Of a stretch of 64,000 nt of DNA, positions 1-11,989 are shown in pieces; within the stretch, counting starts at the first letter, position 1; each line of letters opens with the position of its first letter. The DNA comes from Prosapia bicincta (taxonomy: Eukaryota; Arthropoda; Insecta; Hemiptera; Cercopidae): positions 65,610,398 through 65,674,397 of the forward strand of contig JBAIZL010000006.1 in the NCBI GenBank assembly GCA_036971475.1, given 5' to 3'. The notes beneath the pieces are model-generated. The model was not told where the DNA came from, searched no databases, and saw nothing but the letters and a program-made list of their open reading frames with translations. Both the position numbers and the translations under genes were made by a program.

Positions 1-534
1 TATCCGATATATTTTAGTATAACTATCAAAACAATATGAAACATTTATGTTTGTTTTTAATGCTATGATTTTGTAAAACATAACAGTTTGTATTATTTCA
101 GAGCTCCAAGTACAAGTAAATATGTTAATCGTTATGCTTAGCACTTTCCGGTATTTATTATGTCGGAATCAAAAACCAAAACAGGGATTAGCAGACCCCA
201 GAGCAAATAAAATAATTGCCTAGGAAAATGTGACAAATACATCAACTGTTTTGCGTGTAAAGATGACAGTTTGAAAAGAAGTGGAATTGAAAAAAATAAA
301 TTTTGGTTTTCAAAAGTTATTATTTTCATATTATTAGGAAAGAAGAAACAAACTGAAAGAGTGCTGAGTCAACCTGTGTTGCAGGGTGTGTAGGGCACTT
401 AGCAAGGTGATTACTGCAACCCACTTGGAGTTAATGTCTTTGTCGTCATGGGGGTAGTATTAGTTGGCTGCCATTTGAGCGCAGAAAAAATTTTATGACT
501 ATTTGGGATTTAGAAGTCTCACTAGAGGTGAAAA

Positions 535-591
<57 letters not shown>

Positions 592-630
592 GTGCGTATT
601 TGCGTGTGTGTGAGTGTATGAGTGTGTGTG
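1..630. repeat. Long repeat, segment D, copy I (left part)
   Basis: This stretch aligns base for base with 33,760-34,375 (a few per cent difference by eye) and more distantly with 17,520-18,010. It holds no recognisable gene. Its right end, from about 538, is a (TG)n microsatellite interrupted by variant units. The LINE at 631-4,746 splits the repeat here, and the alignment with copy III resumes at 4,747. The reading frame at 138-329 on the minus strand is not kept as a gene, because the other copies do not preserve it and it has no recognisable domain. Confidence 0.85.
538..630. repeat. (TG)n microsatellite, LINE target
   Basis: A nearly pure TG tract followed by variant TGTGCG/TGAGTG units. 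The last bases, 618-630 (ATGAGTGTGTGTG), are repeated directly at 4,747-4,759 on the far side of the LINE, so they are the left half of its target-site duplication. The matching empty site in copy III lies within 34,304-34,420. Confidence 0.9.
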
Positions 631-855
631 TTTTTTTTTTTTAGGAGGTGGGGGAAAGATCTTCAAAAGACACCCGATGTTATGGGTAGTGTCGGATTCA
701 TCTCAGTATGGAGCCGAGACGCCTACCGACTAAAAAAGCCCCCTTCTCCTCTTTCCAAAAGCCTTAATTCCCCGCGGGACCGCCGATAGGCACTACTTCA
801 CGGGGCGGCATTAGCGCTTACGCTCTCCCATCTTTTTCCTTCCCTACGTCCCCCA
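631..855 (-). other. LINE 3' UTR and A tail
   Basis: About 210 bases of GC-richer, non-coding sequence between the ORF2 stop (856-858) and the A tail at 631-642. No repeat or hairpin stands out. The tail ends directly at the target-site duplication. Confidence 0.8.
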
Positions 856-3854
856 CTAACTATTAGCTGGGTGTACTTTCCTTTTCTTTTCTTCCTTCCG
901 CAGTTCTGTAATCACTTCTCTGGTGAAGTTCGTTGTGGCGTTCCATATAGCTTCTGATGCGAGCATTTGCTCTACTAAATTTTCTGGCGTAATCGCCACG
1001 TTGGTTAGCCTTTCGAATTCTCTTCGCTGTGGGTCAAATCTTGGACATGTGAAGAACACATGCCTCGCGTCCTCTTCTGCTCCATGACATACTGGGCAAT
1101 TCGGTGAGTCCTCTTGCTTATACTTATATAAGTATTGTCGAAAGCATCAGTGTCCAGTAAGTAGCCGCGTCAGGTAGTAGTTGGGATCACCGTGCTGACG
1201 GTTGGTCCATTCCGCTATCCGTGGGATGAGCTGGTGGGTCCACCTGCCCCTTTCAGAACCATCCCACTCCACTTGCCATCGTTGTAGACTCTTCTCCCTT
1301 TCCCTTGTTCTGGAATCTTTTGCCTCCACCGGTTCTCGGGTTCTTCGCCGATACCGTCTCCTATATTCCTCTGCAATAATCTCGATCGGCAGTAGTCCTG
1401 AGATCACGTGAGCAGCGTCCCTAGAGACAGTCCTAAACGCGCTGGTGATCCTTAATGCCATTTGCCGACCAACTGGGTATATTCTTCTTTGGCATTTTTG
1501 TAGCTCTAGTGCCTTTGCCCAAATGGCAATACCATAGATCAGTATTGATGTCACAATTGACCCAAGGAGCGCTCGTCTTCTTGGTTTAGGACCACCCACA
1601 TCATTGCGCTCTTCGGCATGATGCGAGATAATGCTCCTCCAACTGCTGTCGCCCTGGAGCTGGCATGCACTACTTGATCCTTGAAGTTGAGACGTGCATC
1701 TATCATTACTCCTAAGTATCGTACTGACGCCTTGGACTCAACCACATGCTCCCCAACTTGCAGTGTAATTGTTTCCCTTTTCTTCCTGCTAGTTATGAGC
1801 ACTACCTCTGTCTTATGCATTGCTATCTTGAGTCCTGCTTCCCTCATCCAGTCGGCATATTTCCTGAATGTTTCGTTAAACAGGTTTTGTATGTCCTCCA
1901 GGAACTTTCCCACAATCACCAGGGCGACATCGTCTGCAAACGCGACCTGCGATACCATTCTCGGGATCTTCACATCAAGGAGACCGTTGTACATTACATT
2001 CCACAAAAGCGGCCCCAGGACCGAGCCCTGTGGCACTCCTCCACTAACTTTATACATTTTTTGTCCCTCATCTGTGTCATATTGCAGAAGTCGGTCAGTG
2101 AAGTAGCTGGCCACCAACTTCTGCATGTACTTAGGGACATCGAACTGGTCTAGTGCTTCCATTATTCTACCACACCTTGCAGAGTTGAATGCATTTTGCA
2201 TATCCAGAGTGACTACTGCGCAGTATTTTTTCTCACCATCAGTCCATCTGTCTCCTGTAGTCGCATCCTTTGCTGTGCTAACTACCATGTTAATCGCATC
2301 AGCCATTGACCTTCCTCTGCGACAACCATACTGACTATCTGACAGATGCTTTTCAACTATTTACTCTATTCTTGTATACATAATCCGCTCAAGAATCTTT
2401 CCCGCCGAGTCAAACATGCAGAGTGGACGATATGATGATGGTTCGTCCGGTGGCTTTTTTCCTTTTGACAAAAGGACAAGTCTCTGCAGCTTCCATTTGG
2501 TAGGAAAGTGCCCTTCCTGTACTCATCTACTGTACATATGTAGGAACATCCCTGGCGCTATATTTATGGCTCTTTTCAGGGCAATGTTCGGGATACCGTC
2601 AAGTCCTGGTGCCATATTGTTTCTCAATCTTGAGCTCGCAGACATTAGCTCCTCTAATGTTATCGGTGGGACCGGCTCGTCAGTGCAGAAGTTACCTATC
2701 TGTAGCTGTTGTTGTCGTGGGAAGAGGTCCGTGACAATCCTCCCCAATAGAACCGAACAGGTGGGTGAGGCCTGTGATTGAGGTTTTACTCTTTTCATAA
2801 CCACTTTATATGGTCTGCCCCATGGGTCACCTTCTACCTGTTCCACTAGTTCTTGCCAGCAGTGTGCCTTACTGCTTTTGATGGCCTTAACCAGTTTGAG
2901 CCGCGCAGCTTTATAGGATTCCTTCCGGTCGCTATAGTTCGGTTTTTTCCTGCCTCTAGTGACGCTTCTTCTTGCTCGGATGGCCTCCTGGCGACTGTTG
3001 GCGATGTCATTATTCCACCAATACATGGGAGGGGGATCATTTCTCGGACGCTTTCGCGTCATTGTGGCGTCACATGCAGCGGCAACTCTGCACATTACTT
3101 GCTTCACCTCGTTCTGTTCATCATTTGCTGTAATGGCTTCGCTATTGAAGGCCACTTGGAATAGCTCCGCATCGAATTTACTAGCGTTCCATCCTTTAAG
3201 GTTCGTCCTTTTACGTGAGGGCCCCTTCTTAACCTGTTCCCTCATCACTTCAAAGTTGATGACCCGATGGTCGCTCATATTGAAAATATCATGTACCGTC
3301 CAGGCATTGCCCCCCCCCCTGGTCAAGCTGGGACTAGCCCATGTAAGATCAACGATCGAGCTTCCACTATTCCTCTCAAATGTCGGGAGGGTTCCGGTAT
3401 TCAGGAGGACCATGTCCAAGAAGGACATCGCCTGGAGCGTTTTATTTCCTCTTTCATTCGTTTTCTTGCTGCCCCACTCCAATGCCCAGGCATTAAAATC
3501 ACCAGCTATCACACTGGGGGAGTGTTTCTTGACATCCTTTACTAGCCTGTCAAGCAGGTCCGTAAATTCACTGGTGTTTAGGCTGGGCGGAGCATATATG
3601 CTATAAAAATGCACTCCTCCAAGCTTAGCCCTCACATATCCTCTTTGGGTGCTATCTGGCTGTTCTTCAAAGGGGCGGTCATTGCACGACCATATAGCAG
3701 CCTTTCCCGTGGCATCGGTAATCCATGCTTGTGTTTTGAGCCTAGTGTACGGGTCCACCATAGTCACGAGGTCAATTTTCATCTCTCTGACCAGTTGGGG
3801 CAGTAGATCGTGTGCGGCCTCACAATGGTTCAGATTATGCTGTAATATTCTCAT
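856..3854 (-). pseudogene. LINE ORF2, APE endonuclease + reverse transcriptase, broken by three stops and a frameshift
   Basis: About 1,000 codons, the normal length for the clade. In order: an APE-like endonuclease (start QHNLN; AGDFNAW; SIVDLTWAS; SDHRV), a reverse transcriptase (TLDMQNAFNSARC, GVPQGSVLGP, the catalytic FADD, then YLGV), and a C-terminal CCHC-type finger (CPVCHG, with His and Cys following before residue CPRF). Lesions are a TGA at 2,523-2,525, a TAA at 2,361-2,363, a frameshift near 1,600-1,612, and a TGA at 1,147-1,149. The first two stops lie in the same frame as the RT core. The frame after the shift stays open from about 1,599 to 1,150 and again from 1,146 to the terminal TAG at 856-858. 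The endonuclease motif usually read as EPY is DPY here, a conservative change at a catalytic acid. The copy is dead but not old, since most motifs are intact. Confidence 0.93.
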
Positions 3855-4726
3855 TTTCGGCTGCCGGGTTTACCCTTGTTCTTCTCATGGAAGAGAGTGC
3901 ACTTATAGCTACCCTCTATGTGATCGGAATTTCTTTCTCCCTCCGAGCATAGGGGACAGCACGGTTCATTCGGACAGTCGGCGATTTTATGGCCCACCTG
4001 GCTACACTTGAGGCAAAGGCTGGATCTGTCGATTTGGCTCGTGCAGTATCCAGCCATATGCCCTGAGTTCCAGCACTTAAAGCACTTTAACGGCCTTCTT
4101 ACCTCCTTCACAGAGCAATTGACCAGTCCTATTCGGATTCTGCCCTTTTCGCCTAGGACGCTACGAGCCACCTCAACTGGCAGTCTGACAGAAGCAGTTA
4201 GGGTTCCCCTGTAGGCCGGTCGCAGAGCTCTTATGGAGCTATCCACAATTTTGCAGTCGCTACCTGCTTTTTTTTGAAGGGCTGCTTTGATTTCTGATTT
4301 AGTGGTTGTCTCTTCAATGTCCCTAATTAGGAGCTCCATTTCATGGTACTTTCCAGTTACAACTGCCTTATCCCCAAGTACTTCAGTCATCCTTCTTTGG
4401 AGGGGTTCCAACTTATCCCCGTTTTCTCTGCTGAGAACTATCAGCAATTGGTCGTTCCTTGTCCTTCTGACCTTGTCGATATTGCCCTCCAGTTCATTCC
4501 CTTGGAGACCATCCTTCACCTTCTTTAGAATGTCGGCGTATGAAACGTCGTTTTGTGCGCTGATGAGAAGGGCCCCAGGTAATGTCCGTTTCTCTTTAGC
4601 ACGCTTTTTCTTTCCCGTAACCTGCTTCCATTGCTCTTCTTCGTGTTCCTTCTTTGGTTTCCACTCCTTCTGTTGTTGCTCATTCATGTGGGTCTGTCCA
4701 GCCACCTCTTGCGCTTTTTCTCCCAT
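3851..4726 (-). CDS. LINE ORF1, Gag-like nucleic-acid-binding protein (probably 5'-truncated)
   Basis: A 291-residue protein that would package the element RNA in a ribonucleoprotein particle. The first 55 residues or so are rich in Lys, Glu and Gln. The C-terminal third carries CCHC zinc knuckles: CFKCWNSGHMAGYC, then CLKCSQVGHKIADC, then a third irregular Cys-rich knuckle beginning CPLC. This triple-knuckle end is typical of R1-clade ORF1. The frame is open for six codons upstream of the annotated Met and then meets the element border, so the true N-terminus is probably lost. The stop overlaps the ORF2 start in ATGA (3,851-3,854), an arrangement that permits translation by termination and re-initiation. 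No internal stop is seen, so this frame has survived better than ORF2. Confidence 0.88.
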   Translation of the reverse strand: MGEKAQEVAGQTHMNEQQQKEWKPKKEHEEEQWKQVTGKKKRAKEKRTLPGALLISAQNDVSYADILKKVKDGLQGNELEGNIDKVRRTRNDQLLIVLSRENGDKLEPLQRRMTEVLGDKAVVTGKYHEMELLIRDIEETTTKSEIKAALQKKAGSDCKIVDSSIRALRPAYRGTLTASVRLPVEVARSVLGEKGRIRIGLVNCSVKEVRRPLKCFKCWNSGHMAGYCTSQIDRSSLCLKCSQVGHKIADCPNEPCCPLCSEGERNSDHIEGSYKCTLFHEKNKGKPGSRK

Positions 4727-4746
4727 AGACGCCTTCTTGGTAACTC

Positions 4747-5454
4747 ATGAGTGTGTGTGTGTGCATACGTGTGTGTACGCTTGAGTGTACGTGCGTGCCC
4801 GAGTGTGTGCCTGCAAACACACACATTCTATAAAAGTGATGATAAATATCATGATAAACTATCTATTAATTTTTATTTTTATTGTTGGTGCAATTAATAA
4901 TAAGTAGTGTAATCTTTACTTAGTAATAACACATAAATTTACTGTAAAAACTAATTAGTTCATTTTGTATTTTGGCCTAATGATTAAAACAAAATAATAC
5001 TTGAAAAGTAGCAGATTTTAAATAAATTACTGTAGCCTCTAAAACGGACCTTTATTGTGATGTTTTCGTGCTACCGTACACTTATTATTTTAATATTAAT
5101 TTTCAACACACACAACAGGATTTTAAATTTTAAATAATGTCAGAGAAACCATTCCTGCAATAATCGTTGCCGATAATCGTTAGACGACGATTTGCTACAT
5201 TTGACACTCCAAGGACAACTCACCTTTAATAGAAGGGTGGGTTAAATTGGTAACTTGTTTCACTAACGTAGATCTAAGGAAAGGTAAGACTGTGAAATAG
5301 TTAGGCTTAAAGGATGGCTTTAAGTTTGACATCATTTGATCATAATAAAACCTTCACCCTCGTGAATTTATTTGTTTTATGTAAAGACCAAAATGTATAA
5401 AATAATTGTATTATTTCGTTATTAATTAATAATTCGTAATAATTATTATTATTA

Positions 5455-5514
<60 letters not shown>

Positions 5515-7567
5515 TACGTATTGAATTATATATGGTAAGAATAATTACTGTGTAAACAGTAATAAAATTACATTATCGGATATAATTATTTTCAAAATGG
5601 GGCATACCATGAACTTTACTATCTAGAAGGCAGTGTAGCACAAACACGTTTGACAACACAAGAAACTTATTGTTGCAGAATAAGACGCAACAATTATATA
5701 TAAACCTTTTATCTTTGTCCTACTTTCGCCGTCTCCCAGAGAAACTCCATCCTTTTCTATGTAGGTTACGTAAGTCCCATATCGCGTTCATACAATGTCA
5801 TCTTACATTCCTGTAACGATGGTAATTAGCAGCGGTTTGTTTTGAAAACATTTTGCTACATTTTTTTGACGACAATGGTTGCCATGGTATGTAATTTTGT
5901 TTATTTAAATATATAAAGAAAACACTAAGTGCTTATTTTTTCTAATGGCCTAAACTTATTTACAACACATGTGAGATTTTACATTGCTTTATTTACAAAA
6001 TGGCGTTCGAAAAATTATAGGTATATGCAGTAAAGTAATCGTCGGCTTGCCTAGCTTTGTTTATTTTGATTGTATTGTCTTGCAGATTAATTTATTTATT
6101 CCTTGGTTGATTTACTCTTATTTATCTTTAATTTAGGTAATGTTAAAGTATTTAGTCTCAATAAACTTGACTTAAAAATTATAATACATCAATTATTTTT
6201 TTAAAATTTTTAAATCTAAATGTTTCTTATTTGAAAAAATGACTTTGGTCGAAGAAAAGAGATGGTTGGTGATTGATTTTTACCAGTAGCTAGAATGATT
6301 TTAAATTGGACGTTTTACAAATTTCAAATATCCTTTACTCAATTTTTGGCCGGTGATTATAAAAGTAAATTTTGCCATTAATGCTGATGTTGAATGTGTT
6401 TAAATTCGTCTTCGCTATAACGGCCTGGCCCTTAGGGATACGGATAAAATGATGTTTGTAGACAGCTCCGTTATAGTTCCCCTTTAGTAACGGTTTCACC
6501 AGGGATCAGATTTACTTGGGGCACTTGCGTCAGATTTTACTTAAAGCGAACAACTTGAGAGAGTCTTTTCATTTTCCCTTTAAATTTTAAACACAATATT
6601 TACAATCTACAGCACCTTAACATTTCTTATTGGCTTTTTAACTTTATTTTACTACACCTTACAATAGCCAACCTTGTCTTTTCATACACTTAGATCCTTA
6701 TTTCTTATCGCTAAGAGGCTAAAATGTCAACTAAAAGTCGTCAGACGAAAAGAAGAAGAAACAGCGGCAACAACTTGAAACACTGACAAAAATCTCTGCA
6801 AAAAAGATATAGCAGAGGCTTCGTGTGTTTGTCCACGTTTCACTATATCTTTCCTCCATCATGCCTGCATCAAACAATCGATAACAACTTCGTCAAACTT
6901 CTACTAATGTTTTATCTTACTAAATCTGTATGATAGCCCACTAAACATATTCCGTCCATTCGCTCATAAGGCATTTTTCCACTTTCGGTTAATGCTTTAA
7001 GTGTATCATATAATAAAGGTATTTTATAATTTTATTATGTATTACGTCTTTATAACATTGTTTATAACATAATGTGTTACAACGGAAATGTTATAATACG
7101 CCAGGGTCACGTTGTCACATAGGCTGCCTGGCTCATATAGTATACTTTATTATCTATAACGTTATAGATGAGCATAACAAAATTTACAATATTATCTTTT
7201 AAAATCAACTTGCAATATTTGCAAATTAGTTCTAGGGATGAATACAAGTTGTTGGTTTAAGTATTGTATTGAACGCGTTCGGTGTAACTTTTCATAACGT
7301 TTTTAGTAGATTTCAAATAAGTGAAGGAAATAATCAGTTTATGTTTTATAACACAAATTATGTCCTGCAAGTGTTCCAGTAGTCACTGGAATAAGCACTT
7401 CTGGAAGGTCCAGTGTCGGCGAGAAAATATTGGGGATGGCCGCAGGTTTCAGAAGCAAACCAACCTTATTAAACCAGACAGATTATGGTTTTTCTGTCAA
7501 CAGTTTTGTTGTTTTTATACGGTTAGTTGGTCTAGTACCGGCGATGTAGAATATGAAAGCGCAAAAC
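4747..7567. repeat. Long repeat, segments D (end) and E, copy I (right part)
   Basis: Collinear with about 34,376-37,247, by eye roughly 97% identical with small indels. The first bases continue the interrupted (TG)n tract. No protein-coding gene is recognised. The short frame at 7,321-7,587 is also open in copy III, but it differs in length and ends differently there. The block includes a (TA)n array (about 5,455-5,511) and a conserved 22-base motif built from two AATCGTT halves (5,160-5,185). Past 7,557 the copies part: copy III runs into unrelated sequence at 37,248. Confidence 0.85.
5455..5511. repeat. (TA)n microsatellite
   Basis: A pure TA tract of over 50 bases inside segment E. Copy III has a longer array at the equivalent place (about 35,086-35,153), and the detached copy II piece has only a few units (about 24,380-24,396). 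Confidence 0.95.
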
Positions 7568-7599
7568 TAGAACTTTATTTAATGTAAACATCTGATTTT

Positions 7600-8235
7600 C
7601 ATATTTTATATTTAGTTAAAATTAAAAATGAACCAACAACCTTTAAATGTGAGACGGGTAAACACTACTTCGAGGATTTAAAGTAAGTAAGAAGGGAGGT
7701 CATTAAAACGTTTCTAAAGTAAACCTAAACGGCAAAGCAAAGTGTAAAACTGATTACAGTTTTATAAAACACGTTGAAATGATTAGCAAAAAATACAGTT
7801 TGAGCAACAAATAAGAAAATCTGCCATACGTAGAGAAGTATGGCTCTGACAAAATGTTATAACTGCTGAGAAAGAATATGTATGAAAAGATAAATAAAAG
7901 GATAGTAAGGTTGGCAGAGAATTGACACACTTGGATTATTATGGAGACCTATTCGATATTTGCCTTTATATATCTAACATAAGGATACAGGGCGTCCTTA
8001 TTCCATGTGCACCTGTAGGGGGTAGTTAGTAGTGTTTTTATCTCGAGGTTTAACTACGCCCGAGAGCTTGCTTTAGATTCTAGGTCAGATATGGTAGTAA
8101 AATGAGACATCGATTCTGAAAACGAGTATTTATAATGAGCTCTTTTGTTTATTCTGGTCATAGTAATTATATTGAAAAGAAATACATTTCTACTCCCAGT
8201 ATTGAGTTTCTCTCATTAAAATATTGTCGTTAAAA
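7600..8235. repeat. Long repeat, segments B then A, copy I (diverged)
   Basis: 7,600-7,920 aligns with 12,355-12,690 and 27,478-27,790 (segment B). 7,970-8,220 aligns with 12,063-12,330 (segment A). The two segments stand in reverse order compared with copy II, where A precedes B, so a rearrangement took place. Similarity is clearly lower than between the E segments. No coding function is seen. Confidence 0.7.
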
Positions 8236-9137
8236 CACTAAGAAAAAAAATGTTACGAAAAATGTTAAGAAAAAAAATGAATGGAAGTATTCATTGAAGT
8301 ATTTGAATTGAATACGATCTAGACACTTGTATGTAGAAGAGTTTAGACGATCGAGGCGAATGAAAGCGATCTAGCGTGAGATGGCAAACATGGAGAGAAT
8401 TGAATGTGTTTAGGCTTGTATCTCCTCCTGCAATAACAAAACAGAAATCTGAATAGAGTTCGCAGGCACTCTGGGTGATGACGTAGATATCCCATGAGCT
8501 TTTACACTTAGTCAACATTTGAAGTAGCGTAGGACCTAGACTAATTGTAGCTATGCACTGTGATTTTGTAAGTCAGCAGATTCGCATAGGCGTTGCGCGA
8601 TAAAATTAACAAGCGGTTTATAGAAATTTATCCGGTCTTGTGGTTAGGTAAACAAATAATATGTACTAATGGAAGAGGCAAACAGTTGAAGCGTTAAAAG
8701 TCAACCACAGCCTTCTTAATTCAAGAAGCGATGGAAAACCTAGTGAGACCTTTTTCTTTAATGAAACAGCCTATCCGGATACTTTGTAGTTATATTCTAG
8801 TATAGAAGACACAATGTTCCAGTTTATAAATAAAATCGTGAGCTTAAAGGTTTTTGTGTTTTATTAGTTTCTCAGGACAGTATTAGATTTTACTTTTTCG
8901 TGTCCCTAAACACTTTGTGCAATATTATTATTATATATTTTTTTACCAACACATAACTTGTGTGTAAAATGGCGGAAATTACATCATGAATATTTTCTGA
9001 GATACTACAATCTCCTACTACACTAATATGTGTTTTGCATTGGTTATTACAAAAGCCAATCAATTCCCAGAACACTTCTATTAAATTGTTGTTTCAATAA
9101 TGCAAAGCACGATTACGTTATAATTATGTTTCGATTA
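8236..9137. other. AT-rich intergenic or intronic DNA, nothing recognised
   Basis: Two short minus-strand frames (8,291-8,518 and 8,890-9,075) have no domain, no splice context and ordinary AT-rich composition. I see no repeat partner elsewhere in the window. Confidence 0.6.
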
Positions 9138-9290
9138 TTATCAATAAACCTAAATAGCCACGCGGTAATTAGGTTCGTTAGGATCAAACTAAATTAGGTC
9201 GATTAGGACCACATTAAATGCGTTTCTCCAAGGATTTTAACAGGGCTTAAACATACCACCTTCCTCAAGGGTTACAACAGTTCTAACCAC
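9138..9290. repeat. Long repeat, segment F, copy I
   Basis: Related to 27,335-27,470. Both contain AATAAACCTAAATA(G/A)CC followed by ACGCGGTAATTAGG and a shared tail. In copy III this segment stands directly before segment B, whereas here it follows A by about 900 bases. Confidence 0.65.
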
Positions 9291-11989
9291 TTTACCTTTG
9301 ACCACTAAAATATGCTTAATATACTAAACGTATTATGACAAACGTTTGCTATTTTTATCACCAACTCCTTAGACCTACAAGATATACTAAAGCGTTCTCC
9401 TAATGGTTTTGATTTAAAAGCTAAAGATGACCATTTCGTACCAATATTACATATACACTCAATATAGGCTCACGTAACTAAATAATTCTGTGGTATTAAT
9501 GTTATTTGATACTTTTTAGTTTTAAATTTTGTACATTTTAAAATTATCTATCTCAGAGTTTGACACCTATGTTACACTGTATTTATTGTTTATGGAAATA
9601 GATTATGTAAGCAGTTGTATATAAACAAAGGTAGATTTTGGAAATTTTAGAATGCGTTTCATTTTACTAAATGTTACGATAAAACGTTAATTTTTAAGTA
9701 ACAAAATTATATTATCGTTAAGCTTTATATTTAAACAAACACGTTTTTAAATAACTGATTCGTTTTTGGAATAAAAAACAAATACTTCTGACCTATACCT
9801 ATAACACGAAATATTTCTTTCTAATAACATAAAATATATTTACTTTAGATATGTTATTAAAACTGAGTACAAAAAATAATAACTATTTTTACCCACTTCA
9901 TAATAAAACTCTTATGATTAAACAACAAAATTATAATGTTGTTGAACTATACATAAAAGCCATAATTTTTTGTTAAGATGATTCAATATTTCTTAAATAA
10001 ACACAATACTGAACTATTTACGTCTTTTTAATATAGTGTTGTTGTACATGCTGTATTTTGTTTAGTTGACAAACAATTTATATAAATAAGAAGTAAACAT
10101 ATATAATTTAGGTCCGTATACTCAGATAAAATAATTGCTATCAAGTTAAATTAAATTTTAATCCCTTATTTAGCCCAATATTTGGTATTTCATTTAATTT
10201 ACAACATTATTTTTATAATAATGTTTTTACCGGAATTATGTTGCAGTTACGTAGATTTAAACGATTTAAGAGGCTTTTTCTGAAGGGAACTTCGTTTTAA
10301 AAATATCTCTTTATTGGTGTTCACTTTAAAATAATGGGTAGGGTTAACTTTTTTTTTTACAGATTCGGTTGTGATCTTATTTTTAGAAAAATAATCATTT
10401 ATTTGTAAAAATAAAATTTGAATATTATGTAAATAACGTTTAATATGTATCCAATATACAATTTCTTTATTGACGCGTTAACCAGTTTAGTTATTAATCA
10501 TTACCAGTAATTATTTTATCCTGAAAACCAATTATATCGCATACTTTCTGAAATTCCAATAATCTACTTTTAACCAAATTCCTAAATAACTCTGTAAGAA
10601 ATAATTGTAATATAGCCTATTAAAAATGTTGGGTAGCTATATTCCAACCAATTTTACTCGCATTCGCCTTAAAAATACTTTTTGGGAATGACGTAGCGTG
10701 AGTAATACAAAATGGTAAAGAGATTATATTCAGTTTTATAAGTATGAAATAATTTCAACTGTAACAGATTTTAACCGTTGAAATTAACAGATTTCTGCGG
10801 GTACAAAGTTAGATGAAGGACCGGAAGTGTAATTGTCAATTATTTAAAGAAAATTGTAAAAAAAACTCGAACACAAGTTTACGACCACTTTACGATGCTA
10901 AACTACAAGATCAATATGCTTTACATATATTGTATATAGGTACATTTAAATGCTGGAGTATTTTGAATACGAATGTAGAGCATCTACATAGACTGTACTG
11001 AAAGAGCAACTACTGACCATTTTTATAAAAGGAAAATCAGATTTCGATTGTTTAAAGTATTTTCAGTTTAAAGTCACTATAATCCACCTCTTGTTTACCA
11101 GTGATAAATAGTTGTGCGCATAAATGGGATGGGAAAGGGGAGGAGTAAATTGACATTTTAAAGGATGATTTATGGAATTATTGTATTTCAAATAAAGAGT
11201 GTAACTGATAACTTACACCGTCGGTAAATTTAACCATCAGAGAGTGCACAGTAATTTTTAAAACATTTTATTTAACAATTTTTAATGTATGTATTGTAAA
11301 AACCTCAAATAAATGGACCATTCAAATAAATTCCAAATAAATATGGCAAAAACCACCCATCAGATAACTATTCACACAAAAAATATGCAACTAAAGCAAG
11401 AATGTACTTCATGTGGGCTTTTTGTTAATCACTTCAGAACGCCGGGCTGTATTTTATACCACCCTTCCAAATTTAGTTATTTTCAATACCAATGTCAAAT
11501 TCACAAATACAAAGTTTAATAAAATAATTAGAAGTGGAATTTTATATTGATAAAATTATAATGTTTAATAAATATTATAGGCTACATCATAGAACAAAAT
11601 ATAGCAAAAAACTATGGTTACCTTATACTGTATTTAAACCTAACATATAACTCTAAGGTACATATACCTATGAAATGATCAAAAATGTTATTTATTTTAC
11701 TGTAAAAGGTAAAAATATCACTTTCTTCATTACTCAGCGTTCAAGAATATTGCTTTCATTTCTGACGTTGCGATACCCTTGTTCTCTTTCCTCAAAGCTA
11801 CTTGCAGTACGTTTTTCCCTTTTCCCTTAGGTTTAGCAAAAATGAATATTTTACAATCTGATTCTTTTTTTTTAGAAATGATTGAGAAAAATCTCAGATT
11901 TAATTTAACACTTTAGCAATTTAAATAAAAATAAATAAAATTTATCGTTATATAACGTTACGTTTCCGGTCTTAAACTATCGAATAATT
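9291..11989. other. AT-rich DNA without recognised genes
   Basis: About 2.7 kb of low-GC sequence. The small frames at 10,813-11,001 and 11,313-11,519 match no family I know and have no splice-site support. No long microsatellite or inverted repeat stands out. Confidence 0.6.

Larger units (their letters stand above)
631..4746 (-). mobile_element. R1-clade non-LTR retrotransposon (LINE), inactive copy
   Basis: The element reads on the minus strand. Its 3' end is a 12-base A tail (seen as T at 631-642) and its 5' end is at 4,746. A 13-14 bp direct repeat flanks it, at 618-630 and 4,747-4,760. It has two frames, an ORF1 with zinc knuckles and an ORF2 with an APE-type endonuclease and reverse transcriptase, joined by an ATGA stop/start overlap, as is usual in the R1 clade. 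There is no RNase H domain. ORF1 opens only 20 bases inside the 5' end and is short for the clade, which suggests a 5' truncation. ORF2 carries three in-frame stops and a frameshift, so the copy cannot move by itself. Known relatives of this clade, such as the Waldo and Mino families of flies, insert into CA-type microsatellites; the insertion into (TG)n here fits that habit. Confidence 0.93.

Noticed and set aside
1202..4784. Plus-strand frames across the LINE
   Set aside because: They are antisense shadows of ORF1 and ORF2, which carry clear motifs on the minus strand.
7321..7587. Frame shared with 37,019-37,216
   Set aside because: The two products differ in length and in their ends because of indels, and there is no splice or domain support.
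9138..9230. Several TTAGG words, the insect telomere unit
   Set aside because: They are few, irregularly spaced and part of a repeat segment, not a tandem telomeric array.
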